DNA of 64,000 bases from Pseudomonas soli (GTDB lineage Bacteria; Pseudomonadota; Gammaproteobacteria; Pseudomonadales; Pseudomonadaceae). Below the pieces are notes generated by a model, which saw only the letters and a list, made by a program, of their open reading frames with translations, did not search any database and was not told the origin of the DNA. The position numbers and the translations under genes are program-made. The stretch's first letter is position 1. Each line of letters opens with the position of its first letter. The stretch spans positions 496,001-560,000 of the forward strand of contig NZ_FOEQ01000003.1 of NCBI RefSeq assembly GCF_900110655.1, given 5' to 3'. This document shows positions 8,710-16,175 of the stretch, in pieces.

Positions 8710-9029
8710 CTGCCGGGCGTTTGAGTGATCACGATCTGCGCAGGCGAATCGGCATCGTTCGAAGGGAGGGTCAGGCTCGTTCTAAAGCCGAGCTTGTCGA
8801 GCATGTCCATCATGGCGTCCAGCGTGAACTTCTCGATCTTGCCATTGGCCAGCTCGGATACCCGGGACTGTGTCACGTTCAGCCTGGCCGCGGCTTCGTG
8901 CTGTTTGAGGCCCATTTTTTTGATGCAATGCGTGATGAAGATAGACAGGTCCATCTTCAAGGCCATTTTGCTGGCCGTCTCTGCATCGTGGGTGGCGTGG
9001 AAAGGGCTTTCGTGGAATTGAAGCGCCAT
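8706..9029 (-). CDS. XRE/HigA-like antitoxin-type regulator
   Basis: This 107-residue protein starts FHESPFHATHDAETASKMAL and carries an HTH, MGLKQHEAAARLNVTQSRVS followed by ELANGKIEKFTLDAMMDMLDKLG. That layout is typical of antitoxins paired with RelE/Gp49-like toxins. It is encoded tail-to-tail with the frameshifted toxin, the two stop codons overlapping at 8706-8709, instead of the usual co-directional operon. It may be the partner in an unusual convergent order, or an orphan. Confidence 0.82.
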   Translation of the reverse strand: MALQFHESPFHATHDAETASKMALKMDLSIFITHCIKKMGLKQHEAAARLNVTQSRVSELANGKIEKFTLDAMMDMLDKLGFRTSLTLPSNDADSPAQIVITQTPGS

Positions 9030-9632
9030 GGGGTTGCCTCAGCAGGAATATCTAAAATTTAAGATAAAATCGTAGCTGGGCTCGTTTGGCAAGTCAAAGC
9101 GTTTGTGTTTGGAGGCGTGTCTTGCTGGGTGGAGAGGGGGGTGTTGTCAGAGATTGCCGGGGCCGCTGTGCGGCCCATCGTAGGCAAGCCCGCTCATTGA
9201 TCGGGTTGGCTTTGAGGGATTTTTTTCGGCTGAGGGACAGCGGAAACGAAAAAGCCCCGACATTTGTCGAGGCTTTTGAGGATGGTGCGGCACCAGACGA
9301 ACGGTTGTTGGTTGTGAGGCCCCGATTTTGGCGCGACTGGAATTTGGTGGATTTTTCGACGTACCTCAAAGGGTATCTATAAAAAAATCAGCTAGTTATG
9401 GCTTTCTGTGGAATCGAATCGGGAAAATTAGAAAACCTTTACACGTTCGAGTTTTCTAGTGGCGATGAAGCGCATGGATCGTTCCTCATCAAGCATCTGA
9501 ATTTTTAATTCTGATCAGCCCGAGTGCTTCTGCTCAGAAGCTGAACAGAAGCAACGGCGCTGTTGAAGTGGTCGTCAATATCCGCTGAAAGACTTTTGCT
9601 GAGTCATAGTTTCACGGAATTGAATTATTTCA
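9030..9632. other. Intergenic region between the XRE gene and avcD
   Basis: No gene is supported in these 603 bp. The region holds copy 2 of the terminator-like repeat (9241-9281), an AT-rich stem TTAGAAAAC/GTTTTCTAG at about 9429-9460, and a TGCTTCTG/CAGAAGCA stem at 9525-9553. One of these may end avcD transcription. Base composition is more AT-rich than the flanking core genes, as in the rest of the island. Confidence 0.6.
9241..9281 (-). terminator. Terminator-like repeat, copy 2 (possible avcD terminator)
   Basis: AAAAGCCCCGAC and GTCGAGGCTTTT form a stem; on the minus strand it is followed by a five-U tract (GGGGCTTTTTCG). It lies about 350 bp downstream of the avcD stop in the direction of transcription. 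It repeats the sequence at 7581-7621. Confidence 0.5.
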
Positions 9633-11297
9633 TCAGTTGGGAGCTTCACCGCTATCTTCTAGGCCCTTAAGAGCCACCTTGCTCTCTACATCAAGGTAAG
9701 AATCAAGATATTCGTGAGAAATAAGCGAGGCATCCTTACCTACAATTCGAACAGCTTGGCCGTTATTGTCTTTTCGGCGATGGCTGAATGCGAATAGAGT
9801 TGTATAACGAGTAGGTGAAACACCTTGGAAGTTTTCGAACAAGACTTTTCCGCTGGATGATTCATCTATGGAAATCGCATCTGAGTGCAATTTCATGGCT
9901 AGGCTTTTTTCGTATGGTTCAATATAAACAACGCGGGATATCCCGGACGCAATGATATGCCGAGCGCAATTGTGGCAGGGATAGGTCGTTGTATACATGA
10001 CGGAGCCGAGGGTGGAGCTTTTTCCGCTTCGAGCGATATTCAGGATCGCTTCCATCTCTGCGTGGATAGCGCGAGAATATTCGATGATTGACCCTAGTGC
10101 GGTGATTTCCAGGATTTGTTTGGCCAACCGTGATGCATCCACTGATGAAAGGAGAGCCTTCTTTTCTTCAGTGTCAGTGGTGACTGGGATGAGAGCATGC
10201 AGAGCTTCATCTTTTTCTGGCCTGCTACGGACGGGGCTATTTTCGCTACTTTTTGCCTTAGAGAGTATAGCAACAATATCCTTGGCTAGACGTTGCTTTG
10301 TGTCATCGTTGTAGCATTTTTTACCGTGCACTACACAACGCTGGTCATTTTCAGAGTCTTCGTTATAGAGGCCGCCTCCACCAGCGGGAACATCGTTCCA
10401 GCCTACAGATATGACATCGCCTGCAGCATTGGCAATTGCTGCACCGACTTGCCGGCTTAAACAAGCTGACTTTAAGGAGGCAGCGTAAGCCGCATACATA
10501 CCTGCTTCGTCACGAGTAGGCGTAATACCATTTTCGCCATGGACTAGTCCAACAAACCGTTTGCACGGTTTGGTTATGTTGCCAGAGCTTTTCAAGCTAT
10601 GTTTAACAAAGAAATCTGATCTGTGAATGGTTTTTTCAAGCTGTTGCCCGTGAGTTACATTATCTTTCCGGTCGCGCTCGACTAGGTTTTGCGCCTCGAC
10701 AGGGATCAATCCTTCCGATTGCAAATATTCCAAGCGAGCGTTCTGAGGGCTCATCACACCTACGAGGAAGAAAGCATTGCGGTAGGTAAGGCGGAATAGC
10801 TCAACTTCAGCCGGATGTTTAAGTTGGTCGACAATATACACAGCACGAGGTGGGACCGCATCGCCACTCGCGTTCATTTTCACTTGGCGATTGGCTGAGA
10901 TGAACTTAATGGCTTGTGTTGCTAAAGTGTCATCTGTGAACTTGTCACGAATAGCATTGCCAAGATCTTGGAGTGCTGTGTAGCGGGAAAAGAAATCCAG
11001 AGATTCGATTGAATCTATATCCGGACCAATCCTTGAGAGATCATCGTGCTTTGCAGCGAGCTCTTTGATAAGGCTGCTTACTTTGACAATAGTCACTTCG
11101 TAGGAAAAGGCGCCAAATTGGTCCTTAAGCTCAGAAACAACATCTTGCAGATTACACCCGACGGCGCCGCATACGCCAATAACTAGCTCATTGGTACGGC
11201 GAGACTTAATTTTTTCTTTTAAGTCTTTATCTGTGTCGATGTTGTTGGTTTTTGCTGTGCCAGATTTAACAATACTTTGAACGGTCCCTGTTGCCAT
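9633..11297 (-). CDS. avcD: AvcD-type anti-phage dCTP deaminase
   Basis: This 554-residue, two-domain protein has the architecture of AvcD/DcdV. A P-loop-like N-terminal domain begins VIGVCGAVGCNLQDVV (about 39-54). A C-terminal zinc-dependent deoxycytidylate deaminase domain starts at SRQVGAAIANAAGDVISVGW, with the catalytic HAE at 412-414 and PCHNC zinc ligands at 441 and 444. Known relatives deaminate dCTP/dCMP during infection and deplete dC nucleotides, blocking phage DNA synthesis. The canonical P-loop Lys is absent (GAVGCNL), as far as I can see. A short gene and a long hairpin lie immediately upstream on the same strand, where Vibrio encodes the inhibitor AvcI. Low GC and an island setting point to horizontal transfer. 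Confidence 0.9.
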   Translation of the reverse strand: MATGTVQSIVKSGTAKTNNIDTDKDLKEKIKSRRTNELVIGVCGAVGCNLQDVVSELKDQFGAFSYEVTIVKVSSLIKELAAKHDDLSRIGPDIDSIESLDFFSRYTALQDLGNAIRDKFTDDTLATQAIKFISANRQVKMNASGDAVPPRAVYIVDQLKHPAEVELFRLTYRNAFFLVGVMSPQNARLEYLQSEGLIPVEAQNLVERDRKDNVTHGQQLEKTIHRSDFFVKHSLKSSGNITKPCKRFVGLVHGENGITPTRDEAGMYAAYAASLKSACLSRQVGAAIANAAGDVISVGWNDVPAGGGGLYNEDSENDQRCVVHGKKCYNDDTKQRLAKDIVAILSKAKSSENSPVRSRPEKDEALHALIPVTTDTEEKKALLSSVDASRLAKQILEITALGSIIEYSRAIHAEMEAILNIARSGKSSTLGSVMYTTTYPCHNCARHIIASGISRVVYIEPYEKSLAMKLHSDAISIDESSSGKVLFENFQGVSPTRYTTLFAFSHRRKDNNGQAVRIVGKDASLISHEYLDSYLDVESKVALKGLEDSGEAPN

Positions 11298-11306
11298 TTG
11301 TTTACG

Positions 11307-11474
11307 CTACCACTCAAGTTTCTTTGCGCGCTCGGCAATCTGAGCTATCGCATGTTGGTATTCTTTTTGCTTTTTTCGCTCAGCAAATGCATCCGAAAAG
11401 ATTACAGAGCTACGCGGCTCATCACTGCGAACGCCCTTCGCGACCGGCGTTACAACGCGTTCTTCAGTTCTCAT
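11307..11474 (-). CDS. 55-residue basic protein directly upstream of avcD
   Basis: An ATG at 11474, preceded by AAGGA at a normal distance, opens a 55-codon frame ending TAG at 11307, nine bases before the avcD ATG, so the two are almost certainly co-transcribed. The protein starts MRTEERVVTPVAKGV and ends in a charged, probably helical stretch (FAERKKQKEYQHAIAQIAER, then AKKLEW). I recognise no family. By position it could be the regulator or inhibitor of AvcD, or its frame may overlie an AvcI-like inhibitory RNA. It is not an obvious shadow of another gene. Confidence 0.6.
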   Translation of the reverse strand: MRTEERVVTPVAKGVRSDEPRSSVIFSDAFAERKKQKEYQHAIAQIAERAKKLEW

Positions 11475-11570
11475 CGGCGATAATCCTTAGTAAAAATGCT
11501 CACCCGCTTACAACTCTAGCGTAAGGGTAGACCATGCAGGCAAAATTGGTTGGTATCCCTCTGTACTCTA

Positions 11571-11630
11571 GCTTGGCGTATCCCGGTAGGCTAGCGCACC
11601 GAGGCGCTAGCCTACTGGGATACGCCAAGC
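11571..11630. repeat. 60-nt near-perfect hairpin upstream of avcD
   Basis: The arms 11571-11597 and 11604-11630 are 27 bp long with a single mismatch (GCTTGGCGTATCCC.GTAGG, extended by CTAGCGC) and a six-base loop. No T-run follows on either strand, so it is not a standard terminator. It bounds the upstream side of the avcD operon, about 100 bp before the short gene. Possible roles are part of an inhibitory RNA, a recombination site, or a miniature element. Confidence 0.75.
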
Positions 11631-12662
11631 TGTCAAGAAGCATGTGAGCGATTTAGGGCGTGCAAGGTACCATAGATGAATGTCAGATCACGTCCGCCTG
11701 ACGGATGGTTGCCTCCAAATAGGCCTGCACCATCGAATACACCCATCACGACTGTTTGTAATTGTCACGAATCAGCTTCCTTTGAGGCTAAGCCATCAAA
11801 ACCCTCCCCACGTCATCCCGCCAAGAATGCTGAGTGTTATCAGGGATCAAGGCCCCTGCGACCTGTGGGGAATGTCCTCTACGCGGGACTGGCGGCTCCT
11901 TACGACCGGGAGCAAGGGCATCTCATGATCTGGCCTCCTGAACACCGGTACCGGTGGGCGGGTGGAGGCAGCGCTGGCTGACGAGACCTGCGCCTGAAGA
12001 TCCTGAGCCATGTGCAAGCAGCAATGCGATGACCGGGGCATGCCTGACTGTCAGTCAGGTGCAGTCCATTCCCTGGTCTGCGGCACCATCATCTACATCG
12101 CTGTTGCTGGTGACATCGGCGTTTGTCACGCCGATTGTCACGAGTGAGGTTGCCGCAAAGCCAAATGCGATCAAGGCTGCAGCAGTGTTAGACGCGCCCG
12201 TCTCTTTCCACAGAAAGAGACGGGCACAGGTTGGCGCAATAATCGGCCAAGCGGATAGGTTGCTGCAGGGCAGCTGGGTACGGTGTATTGGCGCACGAGC
12301 GCCGTATGTGTAAGAGCATCCATCACATGGGTAGTGACCGGGCGAGCTGCCGGATGCGAATCGCCCTTGGGGAGAACCACCGCGGGAGCGGCGTGACCTT
12401 TAAGGCTCGGGTCACTTGGGGTGCTGTCAACGACAGCGTTTGCAACAACAGTTCTACGCCTGTGGATAATTTTGGTCAACGCCCCACTCCTCGTGGCCTC
12501 TGGGGCTGTGTATGAAATTATCCACCGGTGGAAATTAGTGGTATCCAAAGGATTTGTGTCGGCTTTTAGCTTTGCAAAGCGAGGTCCATCCAAACAGGGC
12601 GGCTTTGCAGCCCTGTTTGGATGGACCCGAATTAAAGAGTGGCCAACGGTGTTCTGGAGGGT
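11631..12662. other. Island segment without supported genes
   Basis: Open frames exist on both strands, but none has a convincing start, ribosome site and family match. Visible structures are a palindrome CCTGACTG-T-CAGTCAGG (12043-12059), a 13-bp perfect stem GCCCGTCTCTTTC (12196-12225, loop CACA), and a stretch around 12450-12540 (GCCTGTGGATAA...CCGGTGG) resembling 7690-7730. It looks like decayed mobile-element DNA. Confidence 0.55.
12583..12627. repeat. Perfect 18-bp-arm hairpin downstream of the integrase
   Basis: GGTCCATCCAAACAGGGC (12583-12600) and its exact complement (12610-12627) flank a nine-base loop containing GCTTTGC. No T-run follows. It lies about 36 bp beyond the integrase stop and shares its core with the hairpin at 7783-7803, which lies downstream of the integrase remnant. 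Confidence 0.75.
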
Positions 12663-13991
12663 TCACCGACGATTGAATGCGCCACGCCCACCTGGCAAGG
12701 GGGTGATGTTGTCGCCAGCTGGATGGGCGAACTCATGTGGAGTGACATGCCCCGATCTGTTGGCATCGATGTAGTTGCTCCACCACGCCATGATCAACCG
12801 GCGCTGCTCTAGGAATTCGGCCTTGTGGATATAGGCGGCGCGCACGCGATTGCGTTCCTTGTGGCTCATCTGTCGCTCAATAGCCGCGTCTGTCCACAGC
12901 CCTGACTCCAGCAAGGCGCTACAGGCCATGGTCCTGAATCCATGCCCGCATACTTCCTTGGATGTGTCGTAGCCGACGTTGCGCAGGACTTGATTCACGG
13001 TGTTTTCCGACATGGGTTTCCAGTACTTGTGATCACCGGGCAACACGAGCTCGGAGAAGCGATTCAGGCTACGGAGCCGTTCAAGGATCGCGATGACTTG
13101 GGGAGAGAGAGGCACCATCTGTATGTCTCCGCTCATCTTGGTGCCACGGGTAGAATTGCGCACGCCGTCGATTGGCTTACGGGTGTCCGGGATTTCCCAC
13201 ATCGCCCTTTGCAGGTCGAACTCATCCCAGCGCGCAAAGCGCAGTTCGCTGGAGCGCACGAACACGTGCAGCGTCAGCAATACAGCCAGCTTGGTTAGCT
13301 CACGGCCGTTGTAGTTGTCGATCCGGCTTAGTAGTTCGGGGAGACGGTTGAGTGAGAGGGCAGGGCGGTGCACGGTACGCGGGGCATGAATCGACCCTGC
13401 CAGATCGAGCGCAGGATTCTGGCTGATCTGCCGTGCCCGCTTCGCGCCCCGCATAATCGTGGAGAGATAATTCTGCACGCGCAGAGCAACGTCCATGGTG
13501 CCGCGCTCTTTGATACGCATAGTGATCTCAAGCAGATCATGGGTATCAAGCTCAGCGATGGGACGTTGGCCGATCAGGGGGAAGACGTGGGTGCGCAACC
13601 GGCTCATGACGGTCTTGGCGTGTCCCTCCGTCCAGCGCCGCGACATTTCGGCGTGCCACTCCAGGGCGACGGTTTCAAAAAGCAGGGAAGCCCGTTGAGC
13701 AGCAAGCTTCGCTTTCTTCTTCTCTTCCATCGGGTCGATGTTGTCGATCAACAGGGCCTTGGCTTCATCGCGCTTGGTCCTCGCGACGGCCAGCGAGATG
13801 ATGGGGTAGTTGCCGATGATCAGCGTGCCTTCCTTGCCGCTGGGCTTGAAATAGCGCAATCGCCACGTCTTCACGCCGTTGGGTTTCACGAAGAGGTACA
13901 TGCCGCCACCGTCGAACAGCTTGTAGGCACGTTCGCGAGGTTTCGCCGTACGGCATTTGAGGTCGCTGAGAGGAACGGCTAGACGTGGCAT
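12663..13991 (-). CDS. P4-type tyrosine integrase
   Basis: Full-length 442-residue site-specific recombinase. The N-terminal DUF4102-type arm-binding domain reads PLSDLKCRTAKPRERAYKLF. A SAM-like core-binding domain and a catalytic domain follow, with the first Arg in RSSELRFARWDEF, the HGFRTMACSALLESG box (His/Arg), QMSHKERNRVRAAYIH with the nucleophilic Tyr, then EFLEQRRLIMAWWSNY. It begins about 165 bp from the 3' end of tRNA-Thr and reads away from it, as expected for a tRNA-targeting island integrase. It should catalyse integration and excision of the island at that tRNA. Confidence 0.94.
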   Translation of the reverse strand: MPRLAVPLSDLKCRTAKPRERAYKLFDGGGMYLFVKPNGVKTWRLRYFKPSGKEGTLIIGNYPIISLAVARTKRDEAKALLIDNIDPMEEKKKAKLAAQRASLLFETVALEWHAEMSRRWTEGHAKTVMSRLRTHVFPLIGQRPIAELDTHDLLEITMRIKERGTMDVALRVQNYLSTIMRGAKRARQISQNPALDLAGSIHAPRTVHRPALSLNRLPELLSRIDNYNGRELTKLAVLLTLHVFVRSSELRFARWDEFDLQRAMWEIPDTRKPIDGVRNSTRGTKMSGDIQMVPLSPQVIAILERLRSLNRFSELVLPGDHKYWKPMSENTVNQVLRNVGYDTSKEVCGHGFRTMACSALLESGLWTDAAIERQMSHKERNRVRAAYIHKAEFLEQRRLIMAWWSNYIDANRSGHVTPHEFAHPAGDNITPLPGGRGAFNRR

Positions 13992-14081
13992 AAGGGTACG
14001 TTCTCCATGCAGGCAAGACGCTGTACCCTAAAAATACCCCCGGGGATGGGGTATTTTGTTGGATCCCGACGGAGGGTCCTG

Positions 14082-14113
14082 GAACGAAAAAACCCGCCAA
14101 AGGGCGGGTTTTA
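14082..14113 (-). terminator. Rho-independent terminator of tRNA-Thr
   Basis: On the minus strand, AAAACCCGCC pairs with GGCGGGTTTT (14089-14098 with 14103-14112) and continues into a run of six U. It lies 43 bp beyond the tRNA 3' end. Confidence 0.85.
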
Positions 14114-14155
14114 GGGGCTTCCAAGGCATTCGGTGGAATGCGATGGAGCTGGATA

Positions 14156-14231
<76 letters not shown>

Positions 14232-14329
14232 ACAGGGGCGTCATTATAGCGATGGATTCGGCGCTGTAAACCACTTCGTTGCATCCAGCGCACAAAACCC
14301 TAAGTCACCGAACTGAAAGGAGAATTTTC

Positions 14330-14581
14330 CTACCAGCCGCGGTGGATGGAGTTGACGCTTGGCTCGGGCTGGCCGGGGTTGAAGAACAGCTTGCCGTTGT
14401 CGCAGCCGCGCTTACGGCAGCTGCCGTCGGCGTTGTGCAGGGGCAGGCCGCGGTCACCGCCCAGCTGCATGCCGGGCATGTTCCAGTTCAACGGGGCCGG
14501 CTTGCTGGATGGCGTGCTGTTGGCGCAGCCGGTCATGGCCAGGGCGAGGGTCAGCAGGGCGAAAGGCTTGGTGTGTTTCAC
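14330..14581 (-). CDS. Small lipoprotein, unknown function
   Basis: This 83-residue protein has a lipoprotein signal, MKHTKPFALLTLALAMTGC, the Cys at 19 being the likely lipidated residue. A Pro/Ser-rich linker and a short region with CRKRGCDNGKLFFNPGQPEP follow. I do not recognise a domain. It lies just downstream of another lipoprotein gene on the same strand, 22 bp away, so the two probably form an operon. Confidence 0.75.
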   Translation of the reverse strand: MKHTKPFALLTLALAMTGCANSTPSSKPAPLNWNMPGMQLGGDRGLPLHNADGSCRKRGCDNGKLFFNPGQPEPSVNSIHRGW

Positions 14582-14603
14582 GATGTTCGAGTCCGTTCCG
14601 GGA

Positions 14604-14990
14604 TCAGTCTTTGTTCAGGATGCGCTGGATGGTGCCGCCGCAGGCCATGTAGCAGGAGTCGTAGTCATTGCCGCAACTGTAGCTGCTCCCTGTATTGAAG
14701 GGGTAGCTCGGGTAGTGGCAACTGTGACGCGCTTCCTTCTTGCTCTTGCCGTTCTGGCAGTACTGGTAGGCCCTCATCTCGGCCTGGTACAGCGCACGTT
14801 CGCTGTTGTCCTGCAGGCGGGCCATCTGCTGGCAGTGGTTGCGCTCCGTCGAACAGCTGTTGATGCAGTTCATGCCATGCGCGCTGGGCGGTGGCGAGTA
14901 TCTATAGGTGTAGCTCGGGCCGCAGCCGGTCAGGGCCAAGGCCAGGCAGGCCAGCACGAGGGCGGCCAGGCCATTGTGGAAAAGTGCCAT
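14604..14990 (-). CDS. Cysteine-rich lipoprotein, unknown function
   Basis: The 128-residue product has a signal ending LALALTGC (lipidated Cys about 23). A mature part has many cysteines in CX3C-like pairs (NCINSCSTERNHC, YQYCQNG, SCHYP, SCGNDYDSCYMACGG), suggesting disulfide bonds in the periplasm. No known family comes to mind. It is followed by the small lipoprotein gene at 14330 and preceded by the XRE/DUF2975 pair on the same strand. Confidence 0.75.
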   Translation of the reverse strand: MALFHNGLAALVLACLALALTGCGPSYTYRYSPPPSAHGMNCINSCSTERNHCQQMARLQDNSERALYQAEMRAYQYCQNGKSKKEARHSCHYPSYPFNTGSSYSCGNDYDSCYMACGGTIQRILNKD

Positions 14991-15008
14991 GGGTGTTGCA
15001 GTCCTTGA

Positions 15009-15215
15009 TCATTCGTCGCTGAACTCCAGCAAATCGCCGGGCTGGCAGTTCAGGGCGCGACACAGCTTCTCCAGGGTCTCGATCTTGAAACCCTTGATCT
15101 TGCCGTTCTTCAGCAGCGACAGGTTCGCTTCCGTGATACCGATGATTTCCGCCAGGTCCTTGGAACGCATCTTGTTCCGGGCCATGACGACGTCGAGGCG
15201 GATGATTATCGGCAT
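15009..15215 (-). CDS. YozG-like XRE transcriptional regulator
   Basis: This 68-residue Cro/C1 HTH protein contains RNKMRSKDLAEIIGITEANL, then SLLKNGKIKGFKIETLEKLCRALNCQPGDLLEF. Regulators of this compact type are commonly encoded next to DUF2975 membrane proteins, as here (DUF2975 lies nine bp upstream on the same strand). It probably autoregulates the pair. Confidence 0.88.
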   Translation of the reverse strand: MPIIIRLDVVMARNKMRSKDLAEIIGITEANLSLLKNGKIKGFKIETLEKLCRALNCQPGDLLEFSDE

Positions 15216-15224
15216 AGGAAGCAG

Positions 15225-15803
15225 TCAGACATAACAGTTGTGTTCATCGCTGATGGTCTTGGCGTCACGCATGAGCAGCGAGAAGGCACACAGCAGGATG
15301 CCTTTCATGATCTCGTAGACAGCCTGCGATGATACACCGATCGAGAAGCTGAAGCTCCTTTCCCCGGCCGGCAGGTCGATGGCCAGGGCCAGGCCCTGCA
15401 AGGTGTAGGTCACCGGCCACAGCAGTGGGGTGAAGATGCACAGCAGGCCGACCCACCACAGCAATTTGATATTGGCCGAGGTCCAGGTCTGCCCACGCGA
15501 GAGGCGGTGGAAGAACAGGCCGGTCAGGCCGAGGGCCACAACGGAAATCAGCGTGGGAATCATGTCCACCGCCAGTACCAGGCCGACGGCCAGGGGGGAT
15601 GCCTGGTAGCCGGGTTCGAGCAGCAGCGGCATCTGGTCGCCGTAGGCTTGCAGGTAGCCGTTGAAAACCTCGGGGAAGTCGAAGATGAAGAGCAAGGGCG
15701 TGATGGTCAGCTCGACGACCGCGGTTGTCCAGGCCAGGTAGGCGGCGAATGCGCCTATGGTGCGTAGGCGCGAACGCGCATAGGCCACGGATCTACTGTT
15801 CAT
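15225..15803 (-). CDS. DUF2975 membrane protein
   Basis: This 192-residue protein has four predicted membrane segments (about 15-40, 68-95, 108-135 and 150-180) and the layout of DUF2975, including HRLSRGQTWTSANIKLLWWV. Its function is unknown; the family recurs with a small XRE regulator, seen here as the next gene. Its promoter region contains two AT-rich inverted repeats. An ATG at 15803 is preceded by GGAGG. Confidence 0.85.
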   Translation of the reverse strand: MNSRSVAYARSRLRTIGAFAAYLAWTTAVVELTITPLLFIFDFPEVFNGYLQAYGDQMPLLLEPGYQASPLAVGLVLAVDMIPTLISVVALGLTGLFFHRLSRGQTWTSANIKLLWWVGLLCIFTPLLWPVTYTLQGLALAIDLPAGERSFSFSIGVSSQAVYEIMKGILLCAFSLLMRDAKTISDEHNCYV

Positions 15804-15835
15804 GGGGTGCCTCCGTACAGTGATGAACGGAGCGG

Positions 15836-15869
15836 ATTATTCTTGAATAATTATCGTAAAACAATAATT
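15836..15869. promoter_or_regulatory. AT-rich inverted repeats upstream of the DUF2975/XRE operon
   Basis: ATTATTC-TT-GAATAAT (15836-15851) is a perfect palindrome. It is followed by AATTATCG-TAAAA-CAATAATT (15849-15869), with seven of eight pairs matching. They lie 33-66 bp before the ATG, where the XRE regulator could bind. The binding protein is inferred. Confidence 0.5.
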
Positions 15870-15924
15870 AATTTTTAGTTTGCCTCGATGGCGACGGTTT
15901 GTCGCAGGGGTGGCCTTGCAGGTG

Positions 15925-15949
15925 ATCGCGGGGCAAGCCGGCTCCTGCA
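15925..15949. repeat. REP-type element
   Basis: ATCGCGGGGCAAGCCGGCTCCTGCA matches the REP family seen several times in this window. It lies in the 457-bp gap before the SMR genes. The rest of the gap is AT-rich and contains the leader described separately. Confidence 0.65.
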
Positions 15950-16094
15950 AAGACAACGTGGGGATTATAATTTACGAAGCTTTCAGCAAGCTTTACGGGG
16001 GTTTTTCTTGATAAGTCCATTTTCCCCGAGAAATAATTAGTCTCAGCCTATCATTTTGACTAAATCAATCAGCTAAGATAATCTTGTGTTCATT

Positions 16095-16175
16095 ATGTTG
16101 AACAGTAAAGCTTTCAAGCTCCTCTCTTCCTCCCGTCTGGTCTCCCGTGAACGTCACTGGACCGGCGACCTCTAG
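16095..16175 (+). CDS. Possible 26-codon leader peptide upstream of mdtJI
   Basis: An ATG at 16095 opens a 26-residue frame (MLNSKAFKLLSSSRLVSRER, then HWTGDL) ending TAG 16173, 85 bp before mdtJ. The ribosome site is weak. In E. coli mdtJI is preceded by the spermidine-responsive upstream ORF mdtU, so a regulatory uORF here is conceivable. It may equally be chance. Confidence 0.3.
   Translation: MLNSKAFKLLSSSRLVSRERHWTGDL

Noticed and set aside
9405-9430. att-like repeat of the tRNA-Thr 3' end (GGAATCGAATCGGG)
   Set aside because: Only about ten of 14 bases match the tRNA sequence; too short to be called an attachment site.
11840-12000. Possible Ogr/Delta-like zinc-finger start (MRCPC) on the minus strand
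   Set aside because: A stop follows after eight codons and no later reading frame restores the zinc finger.
12171-12593. 140-codon minus-strand frame in the island
   Set aside because: It overlaps the perfect 13-bp stem and part of the large hairpin, has no good ribosome site, and resembles no family. Another frame there ends in a plausible hydrophobic stretch but has no start codon.
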